From contig CAYRBJ010000001.1 of the NCBI GenBank assembly GCA_964422615.1, positions 62,001-126,000 of the forward strand: DNA of 64,000 nt, in the 5' to 3' direction. The translations under genes and the position numbers were made by a program. Below, in pieces: positions 56,011 to 64,000 of the stretch (position 1 is its first letter; each line of letters opens with the position of its first letter). Origin of the DNA: DATLWN01 sp964422615 (GTDB lineage Bacteria > Pseudomonadota > Zetaproteobacteria > Mariprofundales > Mariprofundaceae). The notes beneath the pieces were generated by a model. It worked only from the letters and a program-made list of their open reading frames with translations, searched no databases and had not been told where the DNA came from.

Positions 56011-56913
56011 ATGCACGCCGTGGATATTCCGGAGCTGAACGCCCGCTTCGCCATTCCGGGCCAGGTTTCGTTTCGCACCGTCAACGGCATGACGGTGGTG
56101 GAGATTGCCAATGCCACTGCCACCGCAAGCCTGGCCATGCAGGGCGCGCATCTTCTGCACTGGACGCCACGAGGCATGTCGCCGGTGATCTGGTTATCGC
56201 CACAGGCGAGATTCGCACCCGGCACCCCGATCCGTGGCGGCGTACCCATCTGCTGGCCGTGGTTCGGTCCGCCTGCCGGCGGATCCGGTTTGCCCAGCCA
56301 CGGATTCGCCCGCATCTCACCTTGGGAGCTGCTTGAGGTTCGGCCATCGCCGGAGGTCACGCACCTGGCATTTCGCCTGGCTCCTAGCGCCGGTGCACAG
56401 GCGCAGTGGCCACCCACCGCGGTGCCGGAGTTGCATATGACCATCGGTGCCCGGCTGGAAATGGAACTGGTGACAAGCAATACCGGCAGCAAGGCGATCA
56501 CCATCGGTCAGGCACTGCATGCCTATTTTGTGGTGGGAGACGTGAGGCAGGTGCGGATTGAGGGGCTGGACGGCTGTCCGTATATCGATAAGGTGGACGG
56601 GGGACGGCGCGGGATTCAAGACGGCACGCTTATAATCGGCAGGGAGACGGACCGCATCTATCTGGATGCCACGGTGGACTGCATCATCGACGATCCGGTT
56701 CTGACCCGGCGCATTCGCATCGGGAAGCACGGCAGCCGGTCAACGGTGGTGTGGAACCCATGGGCCGACAAGGCGGCGAGCATGGGGGATCTGGGTGAAA
56801 ACAACTATCTTCGAATGGTGTGCGTGGAAGCTGCCAACGTGGCCGACGACCTCGTGACCGTGGCGCCGGATTCGTCGTGCCGCCTCGGGGTTGTATGCAG
56901 CGTTGAGGCCTAG
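56011..56913 (+). CDS. D-hexose-6-phosphate mutarotase-like protein (YeaD family)
   Basis: A 300-residue aldose-1-epimerase-fold protein. YeaD-type features include QGAHLLHWTP, PIRGGVPICWPWFGP (about 71-85), SHGFARISPW (about 93-102), QALHAYFVVGD (about 170-180) with the catalytic His, and VVWNPWADKAASMGDLG (about 249-265). It probably interconverts anomers of glucose-6-phosphate, which would feed the G6P dehydrogenase encoded 5 kb downstream. It starts one base after the engB stop. Confidence 0.85.
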   Translation: MHAVDIPELNARFAIPGQVSFRTVNGMTVVEIANATATASLAMQGAHLLHWTPRGMSPVIWLSPQARFAPGTPIRGGVPICWPWFGPPAGGSGLPSHGFARISPWELLEVRPSPEVTHLAFRLAPSAGAQAQWPPTAVPELHMTIGARLEMELVTSNTGSKAITIGQALHAYFVVGDVRQVRIEGLDGCPYIDKVDGGRRGIQDGTLIIGRETDRIYLDATVDCIIDDPVLTRRIRIGKHGSRSTVVWNPWADKAASMGDLGENNYLRMVCVEAANVADDLVTVAPDSSCRLGVVCSVEA

Positions 56914-56952
56914 CCGTCATCCGACGCACGCACCAACGGAAGGGAGGCCGAC

Positions 56953-58437
56953 ATGTTTGAATCCGCCGAGCTGGGGCATGTGATCGACAAGAAAACCTAC
57001 GATGCGCAGGTACCGCCGCTGCGCGAGGCCCTGCTGGACGTGCAGTACGAGGTGCTCAATCAGGCGGCGTTCCCGGTCATCATCCTGGTCGGCGGCGTCG
57101 ATGGCGCCGGCAAGGGCGCCACCGTCAACCTGCTGAATGAATGGATGGATCCGCGCCATATTCGGGTGCATGCGCTGGGCGAGCCCACCGAGGATGAGCG
57201 GATGCGCCCTCCGATGTGGCGTTACTGGCGGGCTCTGCCACCGAAGGGCAAGACCGGCATGTTCTTCGGTTCATGGTATACCGAGCCGATCATCCGCTGT
57301 GCCATGGATAAGGCCGACATCGACAAGCTGGATGCGCCATTGGACGAGATCCGGCGTTTCGAGCGCATGCTTATCGACGAGGGGGCGCTGATCGTCAAGC
57401 TGTGGTTCCATCTTTCGAAGAAGGAGCAGAAGCAGCGGTTCAGGGATCTGGAAAAGCATGCGAAGACCCGCTGGCGGGTGACCGATACCGACTGGGAACA
57501 TCACAAGCGCTACAACAAGTTCCGCAAGGTGTCCGAGCATGTGTTGCAGACGACCAGCACCGCCTCGGCGCCATGGATCGTCATCGAAGGCACCGATTTC
57601 CGTTACCGTAACCTGACGACCGGCAATGTGCTGCTGGAGGCCATGCGCAAGCGTCTGGCGGGCCCGGCAGAGCCGGAGGCGCTGCTGGCGGCACCATTGC
57701 AGGTCTCGATCGATGGCAAAAACGTGCTCGCCTCCCTGGACCTGTCGCAAAGGATATCCAAGAAGGATTACGAGAAAGAGTTGGAGGAGTACCAGGGCCG
57801 GCTGAATCTGCTGACCCGCGATCCGGCATTTCGCAAGTTGTCGCTGATCGCCGCATTCGAGGGGCGGGACGCCGCCGGCAAGGGTGGGGCGATCCGCCGG
57901 GTCAGCAGCGCCCTGGACGCCCGCCAGTATCATATCAATCCCATTGCAGCGCCAACCGAGGAGGAGCGGGCTCAGCCCTATCTGTGGCGTTTCTGGCGAC
58001 ACATCCCGAGGCCTGGCCGGGTCACGATATTCGATCGTTCCTGGTACGGGCGGGTGCTGGTCGAGCGGGTCGACGGCTTGTGCTCGGAGAGCGACTGGAT
58101 GCGTGCCTACGGCGAGATCAACGAATTCGAGGATCAGTTGGCCACCCACGGTACCGTGCTGGTCAAGTTCTGGCTGGCCATCAGCAAGGACGAGCAACTG
58201 AAGCGTTTCAAGGCGCGAGAGCAGGTGCCGTTCAAGAATTTCAAGATCACCGACGACGACTGGCACAACCGCGACAAGTGGGATCAGTATACGGGTGCCG
58301 TCTGCGACATGGTTGACCGCACCAGCACCGAGCGGGCACCGTGGACGCTGGTGGAGGCCAACGACAAGTATTTCGCGCGCATCAAGGTGCTGAAGACGCT
58401 GTGCCACCGCCTGGAAGCAGCCCTGAAGAAGCAGTAG
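56953..58437 (+). CDS. Polyphosphate:AMP phosphotransferase (class II PPK2, two fused domains)
   Basis: A 494-residue protein of two PPK2 kinase-fold domains. The first (about 10-235) has Walker A GGVDGAGKGATV, but where the second domain reads TIFDRSWYGRVLVERV the first reads MFFGSWYTEPI, lacking the Walker B Asp-Arg. The second (about 260-490) has EGRDAAGKGGAIRRV and the full DRSWYGR. Class II PPK2 enzymes characterised elsewhere are such fusions with one active half, making ADP from AMP and polyphosphate. The ATG at 56953 follows GGAAGGGAGG. The ParA gene follows by 4 bp. Confidence 0.92.
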   Translation: MFESAELGHVIDKKTYDAQVPPLREALLDVQYEVLNQAAFPVIILVGGVDGAGKGATVNLLNEWMDPRHIRVHALGEPTEDERMRPPMWRYWRALPPKGKTGMFFGSWYTEPIIRCAMDKADIDKLDAPLDEIRRFERMLIDEGALIVKLWFHLSKKEQKQRFRDLEKHAKTRWRVTDTDWEHHKRYNKFRKVSEHVLQTTSTASAPWIVIEGTDFRYRNLTTGNVLLEAMRKRLAGPAEPEALLAAPLQVSIDGKNVLASLDLSQRISKKDYEKELEEYQGRLNLLTRDPAFRKLSLIAAFEGRDAAGKGGAIRRVSSALDARQYHINPIAAPTEEERAQPYLWRFWRHIPRPGRVTIFDRSWYGRVLVERVDGLCSESDWMRAYGEINEFEDQLATHGTVLVKFWLAISKDEQLKRFKAREQVPFKNFKITDDDWHNRDKWDQYTGAVCDMVDRTSTERAPWTLVEANDKYFARIKVLKTLCHRLEAALKKQ

Positions 58438-58441
58438 CGGT

Positions 58442-59176
58442 ATGCGGGTTCTGGCTTCGTACAACATCAAGGGCGGGGTGGGCAAGACCTCGGCGGCAGT
58501 CAATCTGGCCTATCTTGCTGGCCAGGACGGCATGCGCACCCTGTTGTGGGATCTCGATCCGCAGGGTGCGGCCAGCTACTGCTTCCGCATCCAGTCGAAG
58601 ATCAAGGGTGGCAAGCTGCTGCGCGGCAAATCGGATGTCGGGGAACTCATCAAGGGCACGGCCTATGCGCATCTGGATCTGCTGCCGGCAGATTTCTCCT
58701 ACCGCAATTTCGATCTGTTCCTGCAGGATTTCAAGCATCCACGAGAACGCCTGCACAAGGTGCTCAAGCCCCTTCGGGACGACTACGACCTCGTCTTCCT
58801 GGACTGTCCGCCGGGCATCTCGCTGCTGTCCGAGGCCGTGTTCGGCGCCGCCGACGCCCTGGTGATCCCGACCCTGCCCTCCATCCTGTCACTGCGCACC
58901 CTGAAGATGCTGATCACCTTCAGGCGGGAGCATAAACTGGACGTGAAGCTGATGGCCTTTCTGACCATGGTGGACCGGCGAAAAAAGCTGCATAACCAGA
59001 TCATCGAAGCACAGCCGAAGATGGGGTCGTGGATGCTGCCGGCCATCGTGCCCTACGCCAGCGAGGTCGAGCAGATGGGCGAGCGGCGGGCACCATTGCC
59101 GGACTTCGCGCCACACAGCCGCGCCAGCCTGGCCTATGCCGCCCTGTGGTCCGAGGTGCGCGAGCGGATGTGTTAG
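58442..59176 (+). CDS. ParA/MinD-family ATPase
   Basis: A 244-residue deviant Walker ATPase. The motif YNIKGGVGKTSAAVNLAY is at residues 7-24, DLDPQGAAS near 38-46 and the Walker B FLDCPPGIS (about 118-126). No ParB gene or parS-like repeat is adjacent, so it is an orphan ParA that may position a protein complex, polyphosphate granule or chemotaxis cluster rather than DNA. It lies 4 bp after the polyphosphate phosphotransferase and is probably co-transcribed with it. Confidence 0.9.
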   Translation: MRVLASYNIKGGVGKTSAAVNLAYLAGQDGMRTLLWDLDPQGAASYCFRIQSKIKGGKLLRGKSDVGELIKGTAYAHLDLLPADFSYRNFDLFLQDFKHPRERLHKVLKPLRDDYDLVFLDCPPGISLLSEAVFGAADALVIPTLPSILSLRTLKMLITFRREHKLDVKLMAFLTMVDRRKKLHNQIIEAQPKMGSWMLPAIVPYASEVEQMGERRAPLPDFAPHSRASLAYAALWSEVRERMC

Positions 59177-59206
59177 GGGCAGCATGGCTGACGTGCGGAT
59201 CACCGT

Positions 59207-59233
59207 TAAAGTCGGGCGGCGAATCGGCGATAA
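59207..59233 (+). promoter_or_regulatory. Sigma-28 (FliA)-like promoter
   Basis: TAAA (59207-59210), a 15-base spacer, then GGCGATAA (59226-59233). The E. coli flagellar consensus is TAAA-N15-GCCGATAA, so only one base differs. It points at the small ORF beginning at 59276, giving a leader of about 35 bases. Confidence 0.6.
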
Positions 59234-59275
59234 ACAGAATATCGTCCATGCAAGGGCGTCACGAAGGAGGATGCA

Positions 59276-59473
59276 ATGAGCGGCATCAATAACGTTCGGT
59301 CACCATCCCCGGCCTCGGTGTTTCTCAGCAAACCACAGACCCGGCCGGCCTCAGCCCAACAGGAGGTCGGGGAAAGCCCCGCCGTCGAGGCGAGCGAAAC
59401 CCAGACCAAGCAGGTGCAGGAGGGCGAGGCTGCGCCGAAGCCTTCTGCAAATCGCCTGGATATCTACGCCTGA
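59276..59473 (+). CDS. Small disordered protein of unknown function
   Basis: A 65-residue product rich in Ser, Pro, Glu, Gln and Ala (SGINNVRSPSPASVFLS, a disordered middle, NRLDIYA at the end), with no signal peptide or membrane helix. AAGGAGG lies six bases before the ATG, and a sigma-28-like promoter sits upstream, so translation and flagellar-class expression are plausible. Length and disorder recall anti-sigma or chaperone-type flagellar proteins, but the C-terminal FlgM helices are absent and I do not recognise a family. Confidence 0.55.
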   Translation: MSGINNVRSPSPASVFLSKPQTRPASAQQEVGESPAVEASETQTKQVQEGEAAPKPSANRLDIYA

Positions 59474-59574
59474 TTCGATAATCGCCCGGATTCCTTCGGG
59501 TGGCGTAGAAGACTGACCAGAGCCCGGGGAAGATTGAGGCGGCAAAATTCGACATGCACGCCTACAATGCGCCC

Positions 59575-60441
59575 ATGTACGATCGTCATGCTATCAAGCC
59601 GGCGCCGGTATGGCGTCTGCTTGCCGTCTGCTTGTTGTTGTCAGCCTGTACCGCACACGTACCCTACCCGCTCGGCATCATGGGCAAGAAGCATGTGGCC
59701 ATCTCCATGGCGCCCTCCTCGTTCACCGCGCCGGTGCAAAAGCTGTCCGATATCCAGAACGTCGATTCATCCGCCCGGGTAGTCGATGCCAAGGCCCAAC
59801 TGCGCCAGGATCTGGCGGTGGTCAGGGAGGGAGTGGATGCGACCGTCAAAAGCTGGTTGCGAAAACAACAGAGCGTACATCCCGTGGGCGAGGTGCCTAC
59901 CGGCACGCCGGCGGCAGCGCTGGCGCTGGCACGAACGCAGGGGGCCGACCTGTTATTGGCTATAGATGTGTCCGGCTATGGCCATATCAAGCGCCGCTGG
60001 ATTGTGTTGATGGTGGGCAGCGGTGTCATCGAGGCTGTGACCCAGGGCGTGGCGGCGGCGGATGCGACCGGCAATCCGGTGCTGGGTCTTGGAGTCGGCG
60101 CCGAGGAGATGACCTCGGAGGGACTGACCTGGATCGGCGGCTCATGGTTCTGGGCCAAATATTTCGCGCCGGTCACCTTGGAGGGGCGCATGTGGCGCGT
60201 GCGCGATGGGCGCCTGATCTGGCACGACATCATCTTTGCCGACAACAGCAGCGACGAGATCTGGAAACTGCTCACTGGCAAGAAATTGCCGAAGAAGCAA
60301 CAGGCCCTGGCGGCATCCCTGGCCAAGGCGGAAAAGACCCTGTTCGATGATCTCGGTCGCTATGTGCATGGGCAGATCCTGGTGTACCGGCAGCGTCCGT
60401 CGGGCTGGCCGTTTGTCACCACCCATGCGGCCGCCAGGTGA
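59575..60441 (+). CDS. Hypothetical lipoprotein
   Basis: A 288-residue predicted lipoprotein. The N-terminus is basic, followed by a hydrophobic stretch and a lipobox LLSAC (Cys near residue 23), then a mixed alpha/beta periplasmic domain. Noted segments: VKSWLRKQQSVH, GADLLLAIDVSGYGHIKR, a hydrophobic WIVLMVGSGVIEAV (about 140-155), and WRVRDGRLIWHDIIF. The pattern of reporting ADLLLAIDV and GRLIWHD recalls proteins of the GNA1162/LptE-like type, but no name is safe. An ATG at 59554 is an alternative start. No obvious partner gene. Confidence 0.65.
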   Translation: MYDRHAIKPAPVWRLLAVCLLLSACTAHVPYPLGIMGKKHVAISMAPSSFTAPVQKLSDIQNVDSSARVVDAKAQLRQDLAVVREGVDATVKSWLRKQQSVHPVGEVPTGTPAAALALARTQGADLLLAIDVSGYGHIKRRWIVLMVGSGVIEAVTQGVAAADATGNPVLGLGVGAEEMTSEGLTWIGGSWFWAKYFAPVTLEGRMWRVRDGRLIWHDIIFADNSSDEIWKLLTGKKLPKKQQALAASLAKAEKTLFDDLGRYVHGQILVYRQRPSGWPFVTTHAAAR

Positions 60442-60473
60442 TGGCTGCTGCGTCCGCTGTCGACGCACCGTTT

Positions 60474-60929
60474 TCAGTTCAGCACATGAATTGCCGCATT
60501 CAGCGACAGGGCATAGGCCACCCACAGCAGGTACGGTCCCGTCAGCCATGCCACCGAGCGCTGCCGCGACAGGGCCACGGCGAACAGCGCGGCGATGCTG
60601 ATCAGCAACGCCGTCATGTCGGCCAGGCCCAGGCCGGTCCGGTGCAGGCCGAAGAACAGCCATGACCACAGTCCGTTGAAGACGAGCTGCGTGCCCCACA
60701 GGGCTTTCATCAGGATGTCCGTTCCAGCGAAGATCAGCCAGCCGGCGATGGCAATCATCAGGTAAAGCACGGACCAAACCGGCGGAAACAGCCAGTCCGG
60801 AGGTGTCCACCATGGTTTTTCGAGGCCTGCGTACCATGCGCCGGGCTGGAAATGAACGCCGGACATGGCGACCACCGCCACCACGATGATGAACACGATG
60901 AGGGCGGGATAGGAGCGGTCTCGGGTCAT
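60474..60929 (-). CDS. tspO: TspO/MBR-family membrane protein
   Basis: A 151-residue, five-helix tryptophan-rich sensory protein. The signature is clear: WYAGLEKPWWTPPDWLFPPVWSVLYLMIAIAGWLIF (about 32-67), the Trp/Pro-rich helix 1-2 loop of TspO, and NGLWSWLFFGLHRTGLGL. Family members bind porphyrins and affect tetrapyrrole and stress responses. The ATG at 60929 was chosen by family start; the long frame upstream is chance. Divergent from zwf with a 271-bp gap. Confidence 0.92.
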   Translation of the reverse strand: MTRDRSYPALIVFIIVVAVVAMSGVHFQPGAWYAGLEKPWWTPPDWLFPPVWSVLYLMIAIAGWLIFAGTDILMKALWGTQLVFNGLWSWLFFGLHRTGLGLADMTALLISIAALFAVALSRQRSVAWLTGPYLLWVAYALSLNAAIHVLN

Positions 60930-61025
60930 GAGGCTCAACCTTATGGACGGAATTCTTGGCAGCCATGCTAGGCGTTTGCTCCCGTGCCGCATAGCTGGCA
61001 TGCGGCGAAATCGCCGACGTAGCCA

Positions 61026-61038
61026 TGGCATGATGCCA
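61026..61038. promoter_or_regulatory. Palindrome in tspO-zwf intergenic region
   Basis: TGGCAT-G-ATGCCA, a perfect 13-base palindrome between the divergent tspO and zwf genes, about 97 bp from the tspO start and 163 bp from zwf. A shared operator is possible. No matching regulator was found. Confidence 0.3.
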
Positions 61039-61200
61039 CAGGAGCAAACATTGCGCCGTTGCGGGGTGGCGGAATGCGTCTGTGGTATCCATACTTGGTC
61101 GGCATATGTCTGTCGATCAACCGGACGTCTGGCCACAACCACATGCCCGCCTGCATGCATGGACAAGCCGCATATCCCGAGCGGAAGGGGCGCCACTGAC

Positions 61201-62613
61201 ATGGTAAATGCCGCTGGGCCAGCCCCCTCCGATGCACTGGTGATCTTTGGTGTCTCCGGCGATCTCGCCCACAAGATGATCTTTCCGGCCCTATACGCCA
61301 TGGCCAAGCGCGGCATGCTCGACGTGCCGTTGGTGGGCATCGCCAGATCGCAGTGGAGCGACGAGCAGCTGCGCAAACATGTGACGGACAGCATCAAGCA
61401 GGATGTCGGCAGCGTGGACGATCCCAAGGCCCTACAGCACCTGCTTTCCCTACTCCGGTATGTGGCCGGGGATTACAATGAACCGGAGACGTTCAAGATG
61501 CTGAAGCAAGCGCTCGGAGATGCCCGGCGTCCGGCATACTACCTGGCCATTCCGCCCGCGCTGTTCGCCACGGTGATCAAGGGCTTGGGGACAGCCGGCC
61601 TGGCGGAGGGCGCGCGCGTCATCGTCGAGAAGCCGTTCGGGCATGACCTGGCCTCGGCCCGCGAACTCAACCGCGTCGCGCTGGCGGTGTTCCCGGAAGA
61701 CGCGATCTTCCGCATCGACCATTACCTCGGAAAAGAGGCGATCATGAACATCCTCTATTTCCGTTTCGCCAACTCGTTTCTCGAACCGATCTGGAATCGT
61801 AATAGCATCGCCAGCGTGCAAATCACGTTGTCCGAGGATTTCGGCGTCGGCGGCCGCGGGGCATTCTACGAAAGCGTCGGCTGCCTGCGCGATGTGATCC
61901 AGAACCATCTGTTCCAGCTCGTTGCCCTGTTGGCCATGGAACCTCCCGCCTATCAGGGCTATGGCGCTGTGCACAGTGAGAAAGCCAAGGTGTTCCAGGC
62001 CATGCGTCCGCTCTCGCCGGATGACATGGTGCGCGGCCAGTATGATGGCTACCGGCGCGAGCCGGGCGTGGCGGAGGATTCGGACGTCGAGACGTTCTGC
62101 GCCCTGCGCCTATTCATCGACTCGTGGCGTTGGGAGGGCGTGCCGTGGTATCTGCGTGCCGGCAAGTGCATGGCCGAGAGCGTGACCGAGGTGCTGGTTG
62201 AGCTGAAGCCACCGCCGCAAAGGCTGTTCGACGATTCGGCACCGGCGGCCGGCCGCTCCAATTATCTGCGTTTTCGCATCTCGCCCGACTCCGCCGTTGC
62301 CCTTGCCGCCCGAGTCAAGCGCGCCGGGCAGGAGTTTATCGGCGACCAGCGCGAGCTATATCTGCTGGAGGAGCAGCCAGGCCAGGAGACGCCCTACGAG
62401 CGGCTGCTCAGCGATGCCCTGGCCGGCAATGGTGCGCTGTTCACCCGCGAGGATGCGGTGGAGGCCGCCTGGGCCGTGGTCGACCCGGTACTGGGCCGGC
62501 ATCACCGGGTCCAGCCCTATGCCCCCGGCAGTTGGGGCCCGGAACAGGCGGAGGCGCTGATCGCCACGGACGGACATTACTGGCACAACCCGATGCTGGC
62601 GAAAGAGGGATAG
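61201..62613 (+). CDS. zwf: Glucose-6-phosphate 1-dehydrogenase
   Basis: First enzyme of the oxidative pentose phosphate pathway. It has 470 residues with the coenzyme loop VIFGVSGDLAHKMIFPALY (about 14-32), EKPFGHDL (about 143-150) and the catalytic RIDHYLGKEAIMN (about 176-188), all intact. The ATG at 61201 fits the family; an in-frame ATG at 61159 would add 14 residues, and GGAAGGGG upstream serves either. The glycosidase gene starts at the next base after its stop, and tal follows. Confidence 0.96.
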   Translation: MVNAAGPAPSDALVIFGVSGDLAHKMIFPALYAMAKRGMLDVPLVGIARSQWSDEQLRKHVTDSIKQDVGSVDDPKALQHLLSLLRYVAGDYNEPETFKMLKQALGDARRPAYYLAIPPALFATVIKGLGTAGLAEGARVIVEKPFGHDLASARELNRVALAVFPEDAIFRIDHYLGKEAIMNILYFRFANSFLEPIWNRNSIASVQITLSEDFGVGGRGAFYESVGCLRDVIQNHLFQLVALLAMEPPAYQGYGAVHSEKAKVFQAMRPLSPDDMVRGQYDGYRREPGVAEDSDVETFCALRLFIDSWRWEGVPWYLRAGKCMAESVTEVLVELKPPPQRLFDDSAPAAGRSNYLRFRISPDSAVALAARVKRAGQEFIGDQRELYLLEEQPGQETPYERLLSDALAGNGALFTREDAVEAAWAVVDPVLGRHHRVQPYAPGSWGPEQAEALIATDGHYWHNPMLAKEG

Positions 62614-63900
62614 ATGGAGCGCATAGAGCGGGAGGGCTATGAGCGAGCGCTGTCGCTGTTGTGGGCCTGTTCCGGTCCCGACGGCTTCGTCGCCAGCCCC
62701 AGCCACCACGACAACTACCGTCGCATTTGGGCCCGGGATGGTGCCATCATGGCGCTGGCGGCGCTGCTCACGGACGATGAGGGGCTAGTGACCACGGCGC
62801 GCCGGACGCTGGAGACGCTGGCCGCACACCAGGGCCAGCACGGCGAAATCCCAACCAATGTCGATATCGCCTCCGAGCGTTTCAGCTACGGTGGCACCGC
62901 CGGACGCATAGACGGCGATCTGTGGTTCATCATCGCCTGCGGTGAATACTGGCTGGCCACCGGCGAGGATGATTTCTTGGAACCGCTGCTACCGGTCATC
63001 GAGAGGGTGCGCTTCGCACTAGGCGCCTGGGAATACAATAGCCGCGGCCTGATCTATGTACCGCTGACGGGCGACTGGGCGGATGAGTACCTTCATCACG
63101 GTTATGTGCTCTACGATCAATTGCTCTACCTGCAGGCGCAGCACACCCTAGCGCAGATGCATGCGGCGATGGAGGGGTCGCCCGACCATGACTTGGAGGC
63201 CAGGGCCAGCCGCCTGCTGCACCTAATCCGGGATAACTACTGGTTTCCCGACACCGACGAGGACGCGCCGATACCGGACGACGCCTACCACGAGGTACTT
63301 TATGCCAAGGGGCGGGCGACGGCACGCGCGCACGGCGCCGGGCGATACTGGATGCCGTTCTTCTCCCCCAGTGGCTACGGCTATCGCTTCGATGCCTTCG
63401 CTAATGTGCTCGCCTCGCTGTTCGACGTCGCCGACGACCACCAACGGCGCACAGTAGACACCTATATCGACGACAAGCTGTTGGCCGACGACATGTCGTT
63501 ATTGCCGGCCTTCCATCCGGTCATCGAGCCGGTCGACGAGGACTGGGAGCATCTGCAGGTGATGTTTTCCTACAGCTTCAAGAACAAACCCTACGAATAC
63601 CACAACGGCGGGCTGTGGCCGATGCTATCGGGCTTCTACGTCGCTGATCTCGCCCGCCGCCACCACATGAAGCAGGCCAGGCGTTGCCTGAGGGCGATCC
63701 ACTGCGCCAATGCCATGGCCATGGACGGCGAGGGCTGGGGTTTTGCCGAATACATCCATGGCCTGAAGCACAAGCCGGAAGGCACCCGCCACCAGGGCTG
63801 GAGCGCGGCCGCCGCCATCATCGGCCACCATGCCCTGCATGGCGAGGCTGTGTTCCGGGTTCAGGGCTTGCAACTGGCGTCATCAAGGAGGAAGCCATGA
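62614..63900 (+). CDS. Glycosidase of (alpha/alpha)6 type (GH100/amylo-1,6-glucosidase-like)
   Basis: A 428-residue soluble protein whose aromatic, His/Asp-rich segments fit an alpha/alpha toroid glycosidase: YRRIWARDGAIMALAALL (about 35-52) with a likely catalytic Asp, SYGGTAGRIDGDLWFIIACGEYWLATG (about 90-116), YHNGGLWPMLSGFYVADL and EYIHGLKHKPEG...HQGWSAAAAI. This resembles bacterial neutral-invertase (GH100) and glycogen-debranching-type proteins. Substrate (sucrose, glycogen or trehalose) cannot be fixed. No signal peptide. It sits inside a zwf-tal operon, with zero gap on the left and a 4-bp overlap on the right, so its sugar product probably feeds G6P oxidation. Confidence 0.75.
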   Translation: MERIEREGYERALSLLWACSGPDGFVASPSHHDNYRRIWARDGAIMALAALLTDDEGLVTTARRTLETLAAHQGQHGEIPTNVDIASERFSYGGTAGRIDGDLWFIIACGEYWLATGEDDFLEPLLPVIERVRFALGAWEYNSRGLIYVPLTGDWADEYLHHGYVLYDQLLYLQAQHTLAQMHAAMEGSPDHDLEARASRLLHLIRDNYWFPDTDEDAPIPDDAYHEVLYAKGRATARAHGAGRYWMPFFSPSGYGYRFDAFANVLASLFDVADDHQRRTVDTYIDDKLLADDMSLLPAFHPVIEPVDEDWEHLQVMFSYSFKNKPYEYHNGGLWPMLSGFYVADLARRHHMKQARRCLRAIHCANAMAMDGEGWGFAEYIHGLKHKPEGTRHQGWSAAAAIIGHHALHGEAVFRVQGLQLASSRRKP

Positions 63901-64000
63901 ATGCGACGCAACGGCTGCACGATCTCGGGCAAAGCCTGTGGCTCGATAACATCACGCGCGGATTGCTTACGAGCGGTACGCTGGAGCGCTATATCCGCGA
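63897..64000 (+). CDS. tal: Transaldolase, 3' end outside window
   Basis: The first 34 codons are visible: MNATQRLHDLGQSLWLDNITR...GLLTSGTLERYI. This is the N-terminal pattern of the transaldolase (Tal, long class) family, LGQSxWLDxIxR. The catalytic Lys lies beyond the window. It overlaps the glycosidase stop by 4 bp (ATGA) with AAGGAGG-type bases just upstream, completing a zwf-glycosidase-tal pentose phosphate operon. Confidence 0.85.
   Translation, partial: MNATQRLHDLGQSLWLDNITRGLLTSGTLERYIR

Noticed and set aside
61108..61206. 33-codon frame before zwf
   Set aside because: No ribosome site, Pro/His-rich chance composition, and it runs into the zwf start in another frame.

Overview
This 64 kb window is a dense piece of high-GC (roughly 60-65% by eye) bacterial chromosome. 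It is almost entirely vegetative housekeeping genes, with short spacings and many 4-bp ATGA overlaps. NtrB/NtrC, GroE-type heat-shock promoter motifs, AmpD, LspA, a C-terminal-Phe porin and System II cytochrome c maturation (ResB/CcsA) point to a Gram-negative proteobacterium. The dusB(nifR3)-ntrB-ntrC order is best known from Alphaproteobacteria. System II maturation with the zwf-tal cluster would also fit Zetaproteobacteria or some Beta/Gammaproteobacteria. I cannot fix the class from this window.

Layout. 1-7.3 kb: NAD kinase (5' cut), recN, an ArgA-like acetyltransferase, a CinA-domain protein, and divergent htpX and lon sharing back-to-back heat-shock-type promoters; lon is interrupted by a 100-N gap that looks artificial. 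7.4-15 kb: a periplasmic protein, a DMT transporter, lspA-ileS, ribF, a flavin reductase, a DUF2238 protein and folA. 15-18 kb: katG flanked by imperfect 49-bp direct repeats, then a lone integron gene cassette: a broken ORF followed by a clear attC site, with a perfect 13-bp hairpin at its left edge. 18-29 kb: truncated haemoglobin, thyA, an EF-hand protein, fieF, a patatin-like protein, a methyltransferase, ampD, a Crp/Fnr regulator with a DUF2892 protein, a sterol-desaturase-type protein with a tiny BFD-like Fe-S protein and a PerM-family protein, then a porin with a structured leader and a strong terminator. 29-39.6 kb: yajD-type HNH, prlC, an SDR gene, and a leftward pyrimidine operon (flavoprotein-yqgF-pyrR-pyrB-pyrC-pyrK), prmA, coaD, rsmD and a two-domain response regulator. 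39.8-46.8 kb: purH, a YqiA-like esterase, a VOC pseudogene, purD, purE, a divergent TsaC-like ORF and rsmB. 46.9-51.9 kb: resB-ccsA, galU, tsaB and an LMW phosphatase. 51.9-55.3 kb: dusB-ntrB-ntrC. 55.4-64 kb: engB, a mutarotase, a two-domain PPK2, a ParA ATPase, a small protein behind a sigma-28-like promoter, a lipoprotein, tspO, and zwf-glycosidase-tal (cut at the right edge).

How the genes work together. The window serves nucleotide synthesis (pyr, pur, thyA, folA), translation and RNA modification (ileS, rsmB, rsmD, prmA, dusB, tsaB), proteostasis (lon, htpX, prlC), c-type cytochrome maturation, nitrogen sensing, and the oxidative pentose phosphate entry. The clearest laterally acquired feature is the solitary cassette with attC at about 17.5-18.0 kb. 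No integrase, transposase, CRISPR array, rRNA or tRNA gene was recognised.
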